Assembly (NCBI RefSeq): GCF_963169125.1
Contig: NC_084800.1
Coordinates: 147,866,397 to 147,930,396, forward strand
Direction: 5' to 3'
Source of the DNA: Humulus lupulus
Taxonomy: Eukaryota; Streptophyta; Magnoliopsida; Rosales; Cannabaceae
Length of the DNA: 64,000 nt
Shown: in pieces, positions 33,101 to 45,689 of the stretch
Position numbering within the stretch: the stretch's first letter is position 1
Layout: every line of letters starts with the position of its first letter
The notes under the pieces: model-generated
What the model was told of the DNA's origin: nothing
What the model saw: the letters and a program-made list of their open reading frames with translations, nothing else
The model's database searches: none
Made by a program: the position numbers and the translations under genes

Positions 33101-34000
33101 AAAGCTAACCTGTCACCACCGAGGAACTAGCCTCGGCCATTACCTGTGTCAAAGTGAACACTCGAGCTGGAGTCAAGCTGTCGACCTTTCCTACTTCCCC
33201 TTTCTTCACCGTTGGGAAATCCTTCTTGAGGTGTCCCATTGTTCCGCACACATAACAGGCCTTGGCCCGACACTCGCCCTGATGGCGTCTTCTGTACCTC
33301 GGACACTCAGGATAACTCCTCCATGCCTCACCGCCGCCCTGACAGTGACCCTAACCACCCCAACCCCTCCTATCAGGACCAGCAGTGGTCAAAGTGTCAA
33401 GGGTCTTCCTCTTCACATCACTGGGGCCTCTGCCCCTACCTGACCCTGAATAAGGAGGCACCACTCTGTGACCCTCGCGCCTCACTGCACTTTCCTTCCA
33501 AATCTTGTTCTCCGCTTCCTCTGCGGTAAGAGCCTTCTCAACAGCCTGGGCATAAGTTGTTCCCCCAGGTACTGTTGTAATCCTCACATTCTGGGCTATC
33601 ATAGCATTAAGCCCTTGAATAAACCTGTCTTGCCTAGCTGCATCTGTGGGCACAAGATCTGGTGCAAATTTTGCAAGTCTATTAAACTTTAGGGCATACT
33701 TAGTGACTCTCATGCTGCCCTACACCAACCCCACGAACTCATTAACCTTCGTTGCCCTGATGGCAACATTGTAATATTTCTGGTTGAACAAATCCTTGAA
33801 TCCATCCCTGGTCTGTGATGCCACTTCCCACTAGATGCGAGCATCATTATTAGCATATGTGTGGCACAGGCCACTCTATCATAACCTTCTATCCTCATGA
33901 AGTCCAGTATAGTAGTAATCATAGTCCTCCCTCAAAAGTTGGGGGATGTTGCTTCCTGACCGCTCATACAACGACTCCCAATAGGTGCAGCACTCCCTGA
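33101..34000 (-). pseudogene. gag C-terminal part of element Y
   Basis: It contains the capsid frame YALKFNRLAKFAPDLVPTDAARQDRF (33713-33630), TYAQAVEKALTAEEAENKI, a Gly/Arg-rich linker and a zinc-knuckle region (about 33310-33220). The knuckle reads ECRAKACYVCGTMGHLKKDF with the last Cys lost. Further right (33710-34000) the capsid start is frame-broken. It is interrupted at 34006 by a solo LTR; gag resumes at 36103. Confidence 0.8.
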
Positions 34001-34005
34001 TGGAG

Positions 34006-36097
34006 TGTAATGCCCTACTTCCTTAGAGTCGTTACTAAGTGAGTTTAAAAAAACGTGCTTTCATCTCGCTAATCGAGGTTTTAGATCAAACAGTGTAATT
34101 AAACTATAAACAGAGGAAAAACCTTAGAAATAGTAGTTTCCATAGAAAATCATAAAAGGTTTACACTTGGGATCCCAAAATACAGTTTAGAAATGTTTAC
34201 AACATATTAATTAAACCAAGTCGACTAGACGACAAAATCAGAGTTTATTTACAAGCATCTCCCAAAATCCTCTGGCCATGGCAGCCAGGCTGGCCAAACA
34301 TGTACACGTCGCCCCACGCCTGCTATACTCATGTTTGGTTGATCTTCTCTTCACCCTTACCTGCACCACAGAGCATCTGTGAGCCAAAGCCCAGCAAGAG
34401 AACCCACAAACAGATAACATATGCAACATATATATCATGCATATAAATAGGCCACCAATGGGCTAAACACATACGGCCTAGCCGCCCCAGGCGTTTACCA
34501 ATCCCTGGATCTGCGGACCACGCCGTGAGGATATCTCAGGTATCCTTCTAGGGACTCGCCCTGGCAACTCGCACTCCACATGCTTAACGCTGCTCCCGGC
34601 CCCTTGCCGTTCTCAGCCTTGCACTCAACGTGCCCAATGCCGTCCCCGGCCCTTCGCCGTACTCGGTCTACACCGTTCCCGGCTCAAGCCGACCATTCAC
34701 ATCATAATATACATAGCATAACAAGCAAGTATAGAATTCTAGCGTAATCAGATAAAGAGCTACGCTCAGCAGTTCTAACATATTGGGCTCGGCCCTGCAT
34801 ATCAATCCATTCAAACACATTGGGCTCAGCCCTGCACATAAGCTCTATGGGAATAGGGGTTTTCTTACCTGAGTCCCGAGCTCTCCGAGCACCGATGTCC
34901 CGAGCACAGTCCTTTAACTGGAGCCTCGCCGAAATCCCTGGTCACAACACATCACCAATATCCAGTCATCAAGTTCTATTCCAATGAATAACTTCGAGCC
35001 ACAACCCTAACCTCCGGAATCTTGAATTCTATCAATCCGGGTGATAAAATCCATCCCGAGCCTTAACCATTGAATTCTTAAGCCTAAACACCCTTTAAAA
35101 TGCAAACTGGCACTAAGGGTCACGGTCCCACCCTCAAGAGTTGCGGCTCTCACCTCCGAACCCAGATTTTCCACCATTTTTCTACACCTTTCCTCAACCT
35201 AATTCACCCAAAACTCACCTATCAAACCCAAATATTTAACACATACATACCAGCTCAATATCAACACTAAAACCCCATCAAAATCTGCTCCAAAACCCAA
35301 CTAAAATACTCAATAACATATCAAACATAACTAGCATGCATATTCTAGCAAACCATCAACAATTCTCAACATAATCCCAATAATTAAAGTTTACCTTGCT
35401 GAATTGAATCCCTGTAGTTGATCCTTAATCCTCAAGCTTTTAGCTCCTAGGTTTCCTCAGCCCAACCCCTTGCTTAAGCTAGCTTGCCCCAAAAATTCCC
35501 TTTGATATGCCTTAGAGAATGAAGGAGAGAAAGATGTAAATGGTGATATGCTATCCTTAGTTCAGAAGGAGAAGTATAGAGGTCAGTTTCCCAAAGCTTC
35601 TAAGTAAATCCCCCTTTTTGTTTCATTCAGCTTAAGTCTATATGGTTACCTCAAGGCTCGGGGTACCAAAACATCCCCGAGGGCAAAATAGTAAATTTCC
35701 CCAATATTCCCGCCTAGACATTCTATCCTCAAATATATCTCCAAATATTTATTTTCATGTCCCGATAATCCCATAACACACCTAGTACCCAAATTACCGC
35801 TCGACTCGCCCTGAGTCGGAATCTCAACCCTGTTGCAACTCTCTGGCTAACTGCTCCTCAGGACTGTCTCGGATCGTGTCGCACAGACATTTCACATATA
35901 TACATAACATACATCACATTCATGCCCCTAATAACCAGACGGGGCCCACATGCACATTTAACTCAGTAAACATGCATCGCTATCATATACTCACATTAAT
36001 TCACCCATTAACATATTAAACCATATTAAATCATTTATTGCCCTCCAGGCACACTAATCAAGGCCCTAAGCCCGATTAGCAAATTCGGGTCGTTACA
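34006..36097 (-). repeat. Solo gypsy LTR in Y gag
   Basis: A 2092-bp LTR whose reverse complement runs from TGTAACGACCCGAATTTGC to GTAGGGCATTACA. It is flanked on both sides by TGGAG (34001-34005 and 36098-36102), a perfect 5-bp TSD. It contains the conserved GGTGCAGGTAAGGG block (reversed, about 34360). The coding frame of Y gag resumes directly on the right side. Confidence 0.92.
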
Positions 36098-36102
36098 TGG
36101 AG

Positions 36103-36271
36103 CGTGCTGTCGTAAAAGACGAATCTGTTCATCATGGCTCTGATGTCGCGCTTGCATCTCTACCATAATTTGCTGCTTGTTCTCAGGGGCTGGCGGAGGG
36201 TTCTGGCCGTGATCATCATCTCTAGTCTCAGATCTAGTGCCAGCTAATTGCGTAGATTTTCTTGGAGACAT
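36103..36271 (-). pseudogene. gag N-terminus of element Y
   Basis: The ATG at 36271 begins MSPRKSTQLAGTRSETRDD, followed by NPPPAPENKQQIMVEMQARH and an amphipathic stretch up to the solo LTR. This is the usual hydrophilic start of Tekay/Del gag, and 36098-36102 is its target-site copy. With 33101-34000 it forms one interrupted gag. Confidence 0.8.
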
Positions 36272-36755
36272 AGCTATCCAAGTTAATCTGCAATCAACGG
36301 CTCAGCAATCAGACCATGATGACAGGGTAAAAAAATTTCCAAAATCCACCAATGGAACATAATCAATCACAGGCAATCAAAATATAAGCATTTATCCACA
36401 TGGACTAGCACTGCTAATAAGCATGCCCTAACATCACCATACATTAGTCAGGATATAGACATCCATCCATACATTCACCCATATATACGCGAAATGCAAT
36501 TAATCATTCAAATATTCTTTTACATGCATAGCAATGCTAATAATAGCGCCTCAATATAATCACACAGCAATCAAGAGCCATGCTCTATCAGTATTTCATG
36601 CTTCACATTAATCCAACAGATAGCAACATTCATAATTCTTTCTAAGCACATAAGCATATAAGCACACATACACATTACCAAACCCTAAATCAATCTTGTC
36701 TCTAGCAGCGAATGTACATGTCTAGCCGGTCTTCAGGAACCTTTTTACCTAGGAT
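36272..36755 (-). other. Untranslated leader of element Y
   Basis: AT-rich, with no ORF, between the gag ATG and the PBS. A typical leader of about 480 bp. Confidence 0.6.
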
Positions 36756-36767
36756 GCTCTGATACCA
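36756..36767 (-). other. tRNA-Met primer binding site of element Y
   Basis: The plus strand reads GCTCTGATACCA, the reverse complement of TGGTATCAGAGC. It lies three bases inside the LTR end (TGTAACACCCC on the plus strand). Confidence 0.88.
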
Positions 36768-36770
36768 AGC

Positions 36771-37811
36771 TGTAACACCCCGGATAGCCAAGACCGTTAG
36801 ACTGTACATTTATAAAGGTGCAGAACTTGCTAATCAAGTCATTAAGTTGAAAATGTGTCATTAATGTCGCTAATGAACTAGGGTTTAAAAAGGTTTTGGT
36901 CATAAAAGACACATTTCATAAAATTAATTTTTTTTGTACAGGGGATCCCAAAAGAAACAACGTTTGAAAGTCAGTTTACAAAATTTCAAGGTATAAACAA
37001 CTGATGGCCACTCTAAGGGAAAAATAGGCATTTATGATCCTCCTGTTCCTCTCCCTTCCTCAACCGTGGCGGCTGAGCAGCTAGCCATGTACATTATGCC
37101 TCCAGATCTCTCTGCTCAGGGCTGATCAAGCTTACCCTTGCCTTTACCTGCACCACGTAGCACCCGTGAGCCAAGGCCCAGCAACAAAACATAACACTAT
37201 AACACAAACACTGATAATAATCATATAACTCTTAAAGCATGTTTATACACTTAGCAATCCCTAATAATCACATAATTCATAGACATACTCATGATTCCAT
37301 AAGCTAATACTTAGCCACTTAGCAACTTATATACTATAGTTAACAATGACAATCATATCACACAATAATTAGGGTCGACGCCCTCAGGTCGCACCCTCTG
37401 TTTACCCCACTGACTCCGGTCCGCTTAAACCGAGCTCAGTGAATATTAACCTATCTTCAGCTACCAGTGGCTGAGTCGCGCCCTGTGCGCCAATGTAAAC
37501 CTCGGCACTCTTAGGCCGTTGGTTTATTATTCTCATGGCATAATACCAACTTTCATAACGCATACAAGAATAGGGAACCCTTAGTCCCATAATTAACTCA
37601 CAACGAGGTGCAGTTTTCTTACCTTTGATTTCCAAATGCTTAGATAAAAAGAGATGCCCCCTGAGCACGATCCGTTTCCCGAGCCCTAGCTTTTACCTAG
37701 TCACAACCAAGATAAGGAATTCCATTAACAATTGTAAAAAGGTTTCTAATTAAATTTCTAGCTTCCGGGACATAGAATTCCACCAAACACGGTAGTAGAA
37801 TCGATCCCGAG
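36771..37811 (-). repeat. 5' LTR of element Y, inner part
   Basis: It begins at the LTR end TGTAACACCCCGGATAGCC and matches the 3' stump at 32098. It runs through the conserved blocks (CCTTTACCTGCACCACGTAG near 37145 and GGTGCAGTTTTCTTACCTTTG near 37608). It is interrupted at 37811 by element X; the LTR resumes at 44637. Confidence 0.85.
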
Positions 37812-38375
37812 TGTAACGCCCCAACTCCAGGGACCGGTACAGTGCACATTGCAAACAGTGCTAAACCCGCTAATCGAGTCATTTGGCCATAAACGTGTAA
37901 CTAAGTATGATTAGCAGTTTAGGGATTTAAAAATCTTGGTTATGATATAATGTTTCATTAGAATGTTTACTTTATACATTGGGATCCCAAAAATATGATT
38001 TAAAGGTCTATTACAAGAAAATATTTACATCAAGCCGTTCTAAGCGGAAAAACAGGGTTTAACCCTAGTTCCTCTTTCAAACCTCGCCCAAGTATTGGTC
38101 GAGCAGCTGCATATGTACACATCATCACCTAAGCTCTCCAACTCAAGGATGGTCCAGCTTCCTTTTGCCTTTACCTGCACCACACAGCACCCGTGAGTCG
38201 AAGCCCATCAAGAAAACTCATATGCTCATAAATAGTCATATCATGATATCAAATCATATCTGGCATGCCTAGCAAACATAGCTTAATTCAAGCATGCAAA
38301 TGACTTCAAACAATGCTAGGGTATCCAGGATAAAAAATCCTACCCTTCTGATTGGAGGACCCTCAAGTCACACCT

Positions 38376-38800
38376 AAACAGATGAGTGACTGCCAAACAA
38401 GTCACTAGGGGCTCAGATAAGAAATCCTGGCCTTCTAATTGGATGACTATCAAGTCAATCCTAATCAGATGAGTGTCGCAACACTTGAGGTTCTGATAAA
38501 CCATGCTGAGTGACCAACAAGCAAGTCACTAGGGGCCTCAGTGCCCAAAGCCATGCATATGATGATCAAAATGATCATACAAAGCTCATAGCTCTGATCA
38601 GATGAGTGAATATCACTTGAGGTTCTGGTAAACCATACTAAGTGACTGACAAACAAGTCACTAGGGCCTCAGTGCCCATAGCCGTGTAACGACACCATTA
38701 CCTGGGCTTTCTTGCAATGGCTCTTATCAAATGAGTGACTGACAAGCATGTCACTGAGGGCCAATGCCCATAGCCATGTGACTTAACAGTCACGGGGCTC
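38376..38800 (-). repeat. ~130-bp imperfect tandem repeats in X LTR
   Basis: About 3.5 units, each with (C)AGATGAGTG, CACTTGAGGTTCTG, AAGTCACTAGGG and CTCAGTGCCCA-AGCC words (starts near 38376, 38467, 38598 and 38729). One unit also occurs in each arm of the palindrome at 43457-44631. Confidence 0.75.
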
Positions 38801-40215
38801 GCTGGCCCTAGCTCTAAATGACTAGCCTTTGGCTAGATAAGCGCTTGTTTATATTCATCGAACTTGGGGTCGGTCCTGCATTAATGCTCTTTGAGTCATT
38901 CAACGAAGAAGGTCGATTTTGATCGACATGGCTTGCGTTGAACACGCTAAGGCCATCTTGACTTATGAGTCAGCTCCGTGTGACCAGTGCCCAGTACCAC
39001 TGCCGAACCTGACTAATAAGTCACAGCTTCACAGTTGATACTAACACCTTTGCCAATTCTGACTAGTTAGTCAGAGCCATGCACAAGTAAGCAATGCTAT
39101 CAATGTGTATCATATGCCAATTATCGAAAAGTAGGGCATTTAGCACGCTTACCTAACAGTTGCCAGCATAGTCATGATCGTGCACAAACACAAACACTCA
39201 AGCTTTGACCAATCTCATATTCATCATTCATGGCATGCCCTAATCACATGTTTCTCGTGCATCACATGCATCACACTTAATCATCCAGAATGCCTCAATA
39301 ATAATCATATGCAAATGGGCAAGATTGCCAAGCATTCAATATGCTATCAATGTTTACATTTAAACATCCAACATGCATCAAGAATGACTATGCATGTCAC
39401 ACATGGGGTGCAGTTTTCTTACCTCTGGTCCGAGCAAGAACGACCCTTGAGAATGATCGATCCTTTAATCCCTTAGTGGTCACCTACTCATAACCAAATA
39501 TAATCTCCAATTAATGAAAATCAATAATGATAGGGTCTTGGTCTAAACCCCACTCTCGGGACCTCGAAACATGCCCACACGGTGAGTAGATTCAATCCCG
39601 GGCCTTAAGGATTGAAACCTCGAGCCAAAAACCCTTAAAAATACTTAAAACAGGGTTCTGAAGAAACAGGGTAGTGTTACAGCGTTGCCCTCCTAGCGCC
39701 CCAGCACTCTACTCAGAACCACAACCGCCCAACCTCCTCTGCAGGTAGCGATGTAGCACCCTACACTGGGCGTTGTAGCGCTACCTTCAGCCAGCTTCAG
39801 CCCAGAAATTTCCTCCTTCGATTCTACCATTTCCAACCCAAATCAAAAGCTTCCAAACATCAAATTCAGTCCCAAATGAACCTAAAAACCATCCTCACAT
39901 GCCCCAAGCATCACAACCCAAAGAGCCCTAGCCAAAACACCCATTGAAAATCAACTTTCCAACTCAAAAACCAGCTGGAACTTAACTCAGAAAACAGAGT
40001 AAAAGCTATAGTTCTAATGGTTAAAAACTCACCTCAATCTCATAAACACACCCTCTTCAATGGTGGAACATAACCCTAGCTTGGCAAAGCTTGGTTCCTT
40101 GGCTTAATTCCTCAAAAGAAGCTTGAAAATCCAAAGAGAAATGAAGGAGAAAACCTATCGGGAGAGAAGGAGAAGGATACTCTGTTTTTGCTTCTCTTCT
40201 ACAGCCTTAATGGTT

Positions 40216-40223
40216 TATATAAA
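40216..40223 (-). promoter_or_regulatory. TATA box of X LTR
   Basis: TATATAAA on the plus strand (TTTATATA reversed), in the LTR middle and followed on the minus strand by the pyrimidine-rich leader typical of this family. Confidence 0.45.
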
Positions 40224-40764
40224 TCCTTTAGGGAAAAAGACCTAAATGCCCTCAACCCTAAAATAAAACCTTAACAGCCACCAAGGGCAAAACCTTCCTT
40301 TCGCACCTTTTTCGTTAATCATAATTAACACACTCCAGGGACCGCTATTCTCAATATTCTCAAACACCAATAATCCATATCCCATTACCCTTTAATTCCC
40401 GGTAATGCTCTAATCATTAAAACCACCCCGAGACTCACCCCGAGCCCCAAGCTTAAACCCATTATGACTAGACCGAACACTTGCATTTCATGATCGTCTC
40501 ATGCCGAAAAGCTCGAACATATCTCCATAATGACAGGATCTCATTCACAAATCACAAAATGCACCCAAATTCACAGTTATGCTCTAAACGGCCCAAATTG
40601 CCAAAACAATTTATAAACACTTGTGAACCCACATGCATGTATATAACATCATATCATAATATAATTCACATAAACATGCATATAATCATTGAGTAGCATA
40701 GTAATGGCCCTCCCGGCCTCCTAATCAAGGTCCAAAACCTTATTAGGAAATTTGGGGCATTACA

Positions 40765-40780
40765 ACTATCCCCTCCTTAC
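40765..40780 (-). other. Polypurine tract of element X
   Basis: The plus strand reads ACTATCCCCTCCTTAC, the reverse of GGAGGGGATAGT, abutting the LTR start. Confidence 0.75.
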
Positions 40781-42560
40781 AGAAATTTCGTCCTCAAAAT
40801 TTATCTGAACTGCCGGAATATCAATTTCGCACAACTGATTCCAGTTTCCCAGGTCGCTCCCTCGACCTCTCTGTCCCTACAACATACCTTGAATCAAGGT
40901 ATACTTCGTTCTTCAGAATCTTATTCTTTCTGTCTCATATCTGGGCTGGCTATTCTTTTCAAGACAACTTAGCCCCAGTCTCCATATTCTCATAACTCAA
41001 CTAATGAGTTCTTTCAACCCATGTCCACTGCATGGAAATATATAACACAATGTATAGCCGTCAGAGCCAAAACTATGGCCCAACCAAAAAAAGTAATCTG
41101 ACCAGTCCTATCCAGGACTCAAACCGTTACACTTTTCTAGAGCTCAACTTGCCCTTTACTCATCACCCCTTTCCATGGTGATACTTTTGGAGAAGACATA
41201 ATCTTCTACTTGGAACTTTATGTTCATGCTTTTCAATTCAGCGAAACTTTCCCATTTACTCTAAGAAGTGACCATCGAAGCTCCAACCTCTAATAGTCTC
41301 AATGGCCCTTTGAACCATCTCATGATCTCGATATAACATCTCACCCATCTCATTCCAACGCATGGGTGACGAATACACCCTACCATACCTTATCACATAA
41401 GGTACCTTTTCAACATTGGATCACTCTCTTCCTCTCTCAAAGAGGTCTGAATGCTAGTCAGTTGTATTATTTACTCTTGCCATCAAAGACATACTCTCTT
41501 AAAACATTGGTCCACAATGTCTCATTGCCAACTCATACTGGCCCACTAACCTGGGCAATCCCACCGCAAAATCCATCACGATGCTATCCTATTACCATTA
41601 TAAAACACACAAAGGCTACCATGGCCTCACTGATTCCACACTCTAATCTGACCTACTATTAGGCTAAGAACTTTACCACCCATTCCATCACATCCCTCTC
41701 CATCTCAGGCCATCAATGTGAAGCTTTCATACTCCGTCATATCCCATGATGCCTGAACGAAGAAAACAAAGTGGTAACATGAGATTCATCCAAAATCCCC
41801 TAATTAATCTTAATGCTCATCGGATCCCAGATCTGATCTCTACACCACCACAACCACATACCTGATATTGCAATCCCTTAGCTAATCCAGCTAAGATTTC
41901 CATTCAATCTTTCCTTATCCGTGGTTCACTTAACCATCTTTCTTTTTGAACTTCTCTGAGATAATAATCTCAACAATAAACTGGCCACCTGGCCCACCAG
42001 AAACTCTACTCTAGCTCTGGTCAAATACTTTAACGAACATGTTGCTTAGGAAATTATTTTTCTCCGTCACTGAGATGTCATAACAACCTCCAAGTTGATT
42101 CTGATCTGCAAGAAGACTCATAATTAATTCCCAAAGCATCTAAAATATTCTTTTGAATGCTCTGTTCATCTGATTCACAAACACATGGCATTAAACCAAT
42201 TCTCAAGACATATTCAGCACTCTCAGTGCCCTTCTCCAATTCGATCACAATCTCCTATATCACTTCCTCTCTAATCCCTAACTGGTCCTAACCAGAGCCA
42301 AGATCCATCTTAGAGAATTCCAATTTACTCAATACCTAAGCCTCGAGTTCTCACAACCCTACTGAGCCATTCAATACAATGCCCTCAATTCAACTCTATC
42401 CCTGGCACCAATCAGCCACCATTTTATCTCTTCATATAAAAGAAACCCTGGCTAATCCCCTGGAAACCATCCAGGAACTCATAAACTAGTCCAGTCTGTA
42501 CTGATCTCACCGGCACAACCTAGGTGGTATCCACCACACTAGCTAGGAGTTCTATGCATC
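40781..42560 (-). pseudogene. Heavily decayed pol of element X
   Basis: Next to the polypurine tract the minus strand still gives a chromodomain-like tail (QIWDRKNKILKNE near 40900, then out of frame). Further right only scattered words match gypsy pol, and no ORF exceeds about 100 codons. The length is too short for a whole pol, so large parts are deleted as well as mutated. Confidence 0.55.
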
Positions 42561-43456
42561 TCTCTGCCATAAAACTCTAGCTCTCATTACAAATGTCATC
42601 AGCATACTAAAGCTATGCTCATTGCCAACTGCCACAAGGCTTTCTATTCTCAAATCAAACCCAAGCCAGCCATAACCAGCTTTACTCAATCACTGAGGGG
42701 TCCTTCCATAACCTAACTTACCTCTTAAGTTGTCAATTCCATACTGCGTTCCCATCACAACATAACCATGTGATCAGCATATCAACTTTACGCTTCTATA
42801 TATGCAACAAACAAAGGAACAACATGGCACCAAAACCAATCAGCATAACACAAAACTCAGAACTAGAAAACTGGCCTGCCACTCCTGAGGAGCTAGTCTC
42901 CGTCTCAGACTCTGACTGCCTCGGAATAAACACTCGAGCTGTAGTCGAGCTGTCTATCCTCTTTTTCTCAAGCTCTTTTAGCCTTGGGAAATTCTTCTTG
43001 AAATGTCCAACCATGCCACAAGCAAAACATGACCTTGCTCGGCATTCTCCCAGATGATGCCTCTTACACCGAGCGCATTTTGGGTAAGTCTTCCAGCTTT
43101 TCTTCTTGCTTGTTCCAATAAATGGAGATACCACCATCTGAGCTCCATGCTCCGTGGCACTCTTTTTCTCATCTCTTATGCTCTCAACAACAAGAGCCTT
43201 TCTCTACCACTTGAGCATAGGTAGAGACTTCATGCACTGGGGCAACTCTAATGCCCTGAGCTATTCCAAGATTCAATCCTTGAACAAACCTTTCTTTCCG
43301 AGCTACATCTGTGGGTACCATGTCTAATGAAAACTTGGTCAACCCATTAAATTTATTAACATACTCGGTTACTGATGCTTTTCCCTAAACGAGATTCAGA
43401 AACTCATTCATCTTGACAGTCTTAGCTGCATCACACTGTTGAACGAAAGATATTAT
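42561..43456 (-). pseudogene. gag (and protease edge) of element X
   Basis: The minus strand 43137-42796 holds a zinc-knuckle region: KCARCKRHHLGECRARSCF then ACGMVGHFKKNF, with the final Cys lost as in Y. Left-neighbour sequence gives capsid words (GIRVAPVHEVSTYAQVVEKA near 43200 and FSLDMVPTDVARKERF near 43320). The N-terminal half of gag, the leader and the PBS are missing; the capsid runs directly into the palindrome at 43457. Confidence 0.75.
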
Positions 43457-44631
43457 TGTGACGCCCTGGTTACCCCAGAACAGTTACGATGAACGGTGAA
43501 CCAGAAATTTGACTCATTGCCTGAGTCCTTTGGTTAAAAACGTGATCTAAGTGTTATTAACAGGTTAAGGTGAAAACCAGTAAAAGGAAAGGATATGTTT
43601 TATTGATACATAAAACTGTTCATGGGCCCACAAGAACATTTACAAGTTATTTAAAACTCAAAAAGGTCATTACTGTTCGAAAAGTTCAAACCCCGCCGAC
43701 CTAAGCGGCAAAAATAGGGTAAACCCCCTAGTTCCTCTGAGAACTCCTTGGCCGTGGTGGTCAAGCGGCCGCATATGTACACATCACCACCTAAGCTCTC
43801 CACTCAAGGCTAGGTGAGCTTTTCTTTTCCTTTACATGCACCACATAGCACCCATGAGCCAAAACCCAGCAAGAAAACATAATATTATATGTAAACATCA
43901 TCAAATGATTATCATTATAATCACACATAGCCCATAGCTTTCAAACAGATGAGTGAATATGACTTGAGGTTCTGATAAACCCTTCTAAGTAACTAACAAG
44001 CAAGTCACTAATTCAAGTGGAAGAGTCGCTGATGGGTAAGGTTAGTGACTTACCTAGCAGCCACTCTTCCATTCGAATTAGTGACCTGTTTGTCAGTCAC
44101 TCAGTATGGTTTATCAAAACCTCAAGTGATAGTCACTCATCTGTTTGAAAGCTATGAGCTCTATGTGATTATAATGATAATCATTTGATGATGTCTACAT
44201 ATAATGTTATGTTTTCTTGCTGGGCTTGGCTAATGGGTGCTATGTGGTGCAGGTAAAGGAAAAGAAAAGCTCACCCAGCTTTGAGTGGAGAGCTTAGGTG
44301 GTGATGTGTACATATGCGGCCGCTTGACCATCACGACCAAGGAGTTCTCAGAGGAACTAGGGGGTTTACCCTATTTTTGCCTCTTAGGTCGGCGGGGTTT
44401 GAAATTTTGGAACAGTAATGACCTTTTGAGTTGTAAACAACTTGTAAATGTTCTTGTGGGCCCATGAACAGTTTTATGTATCAATTAAACATATCCTTTC
44501 CTTTTTATTGGTTTTCACCTTAACCTGTTAATAACACTTATATAACGTTTTTAACCAAAGGACTCAGGCAATGAGTCAAATTTCCAGTTCACCATTCACC
44601 GTAACTGTTCTGGGGTAACCAGGGTGTTACA
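43457..44631. repeat. 1.17-kb near-perfect palindrome of gypsy LTR ends
   Basis: The left arm (about 43457-44034) starts TGTGACGCCCTGGTTACC, and the right arm (about 44056-44631) ends GGTAACCAGGGTGTTACA. Each arm is the 3' part of an X-type LTR, in opposite orientations, with roughly 93% identity and a spacer of about 20 bp (near 44035-44055). Both outer ends are LTR 3' (U5) ends. The right end is followed by CCGAG, the TSD of X. Confidence 0.9.
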
Positions 44632-44636
44632 CCGAG

Positions 44637-45068
44637 CATCCTAGACTAGGTTCCTGCACTTAAAACCACCAAAAGGCTAAAAGTGGCCTTAAGGGCCGCG
44701 ACCCTTAAGACCCATGCCACGACCCACACCCTGAAACAGAGGCTATGCCTCCCTGAACACAGACACGCGCCGCAGCCCTACCCCTGTGGCGCCGCAGCGC
44801 TCCCCTTACCTTAAAGCCTTCCTGTCTCTTCCTTGCTCCGTAGGGCCGCGACACTCTAGAACAGAGCTGCGGCCCAGCCCCTCGAACCCAGAAAAACCAT
44901 CTAATACCCGAAATACCCCTTGTCTCGACCCAAGCCAAGTATTAGGTCCCGTTGGGACTTTCCCGCTAACTAGCCCCCTATGATCGCCTCAAGTCGCGTA
45001 CTGCCAACATATCCACATAATAATGTGGTCTCCACAATTTATCACATTTATTCATATAATTATATAAG
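44637..45068 (-). repeat. 5' LTR of element Y, continued
   Basis: After the CCGAG target copy (44632-44636) the sequence continues exactly where 37811 stopped. The uninterrupted site can be seen in the sister LTR at about 20265-20280 (GGGTGCTCGGGATCG). It carries the GC-rich island (44690-44885, GGGCCGCGAC words). It stops at 45068, where the Tat element begins. Confidence 0.85.
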
Positions 45069-45408
45069 TGTTGACTATGTTTTTAGCCAACAACGTGAGA
45101 ACGTCAATAACGACAAACCTTCAAGAGAATTTAAACGACACAGACAGTTTAATCAAGAAAAGTAAATAACACACAAGATTTTATAGTGGTTCAGCCCCGT
45201 TCAGCCGGTAATAGCCTAATTCACTTAGAGATTTTATTACTTTATCTACACTCAAGATCAGATGAACCAATGTCAACTGAGTTTCTTCAGTGTAAATTTT
45301 CAGGAATACAAAAAGGGCTCTCTCTCAAGGAAAACGCACTTTCTCTCTCTAGAAACTCAGACCAATTGTCAAATTGCCAAAAGTCCTTTTCTGATCCCAT
45401 TAACCCTC

Positions 45409-45416
45409 TATTTATA
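45409..45416 (-). promoter_or_regulatory. TATA box of Tat LTR
   Basis: TATAAATA on the minus strand, equivalent to 57344-57351 in the solo copy. It fixes transcription of this element as leftward. Confidence 0.6.
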
Positions 45417-45689
45417 GGCTTGGGATCCTAAACGGATATCCCCCTAGGATCGGGATATTCTATTATTTATATTATATTTAAATTACACAAAATATTCAAA
45501 AATGCAACAGACTCCTCAATTTGAGTGAGGAGTGAGAGATTCCCGCGATGGTCAGACTGATTCTTGCTGAAGTCGTTTCTGGGAATTTGACGTAGTCTGA
45601 TCCATTTGTTTGATGAATATCTTCTTCTGGTCGGACATATGCATGCTGGACACCTGCATACGGACCATACCCTTAGACTCTCTTCGAAC

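Larger units (their letters stand above)
37812..40764 (-). repeat. 3' LTR of element X
   Basis: The reverse complement starts TGTAATGCCCCAAATTTCC at 40764, next to a polypurine tract, and ends GGGCGTTACA at 37812. It is about 2.95 kb, with TATATAAA (reversed) near 40216, an AGCGCT-like island at 39670-39795, and a ~130-bp repeat zone at 38376-38800. It is flanked on the left by CCGAG, matched after 44631. Confidence 0.85.
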
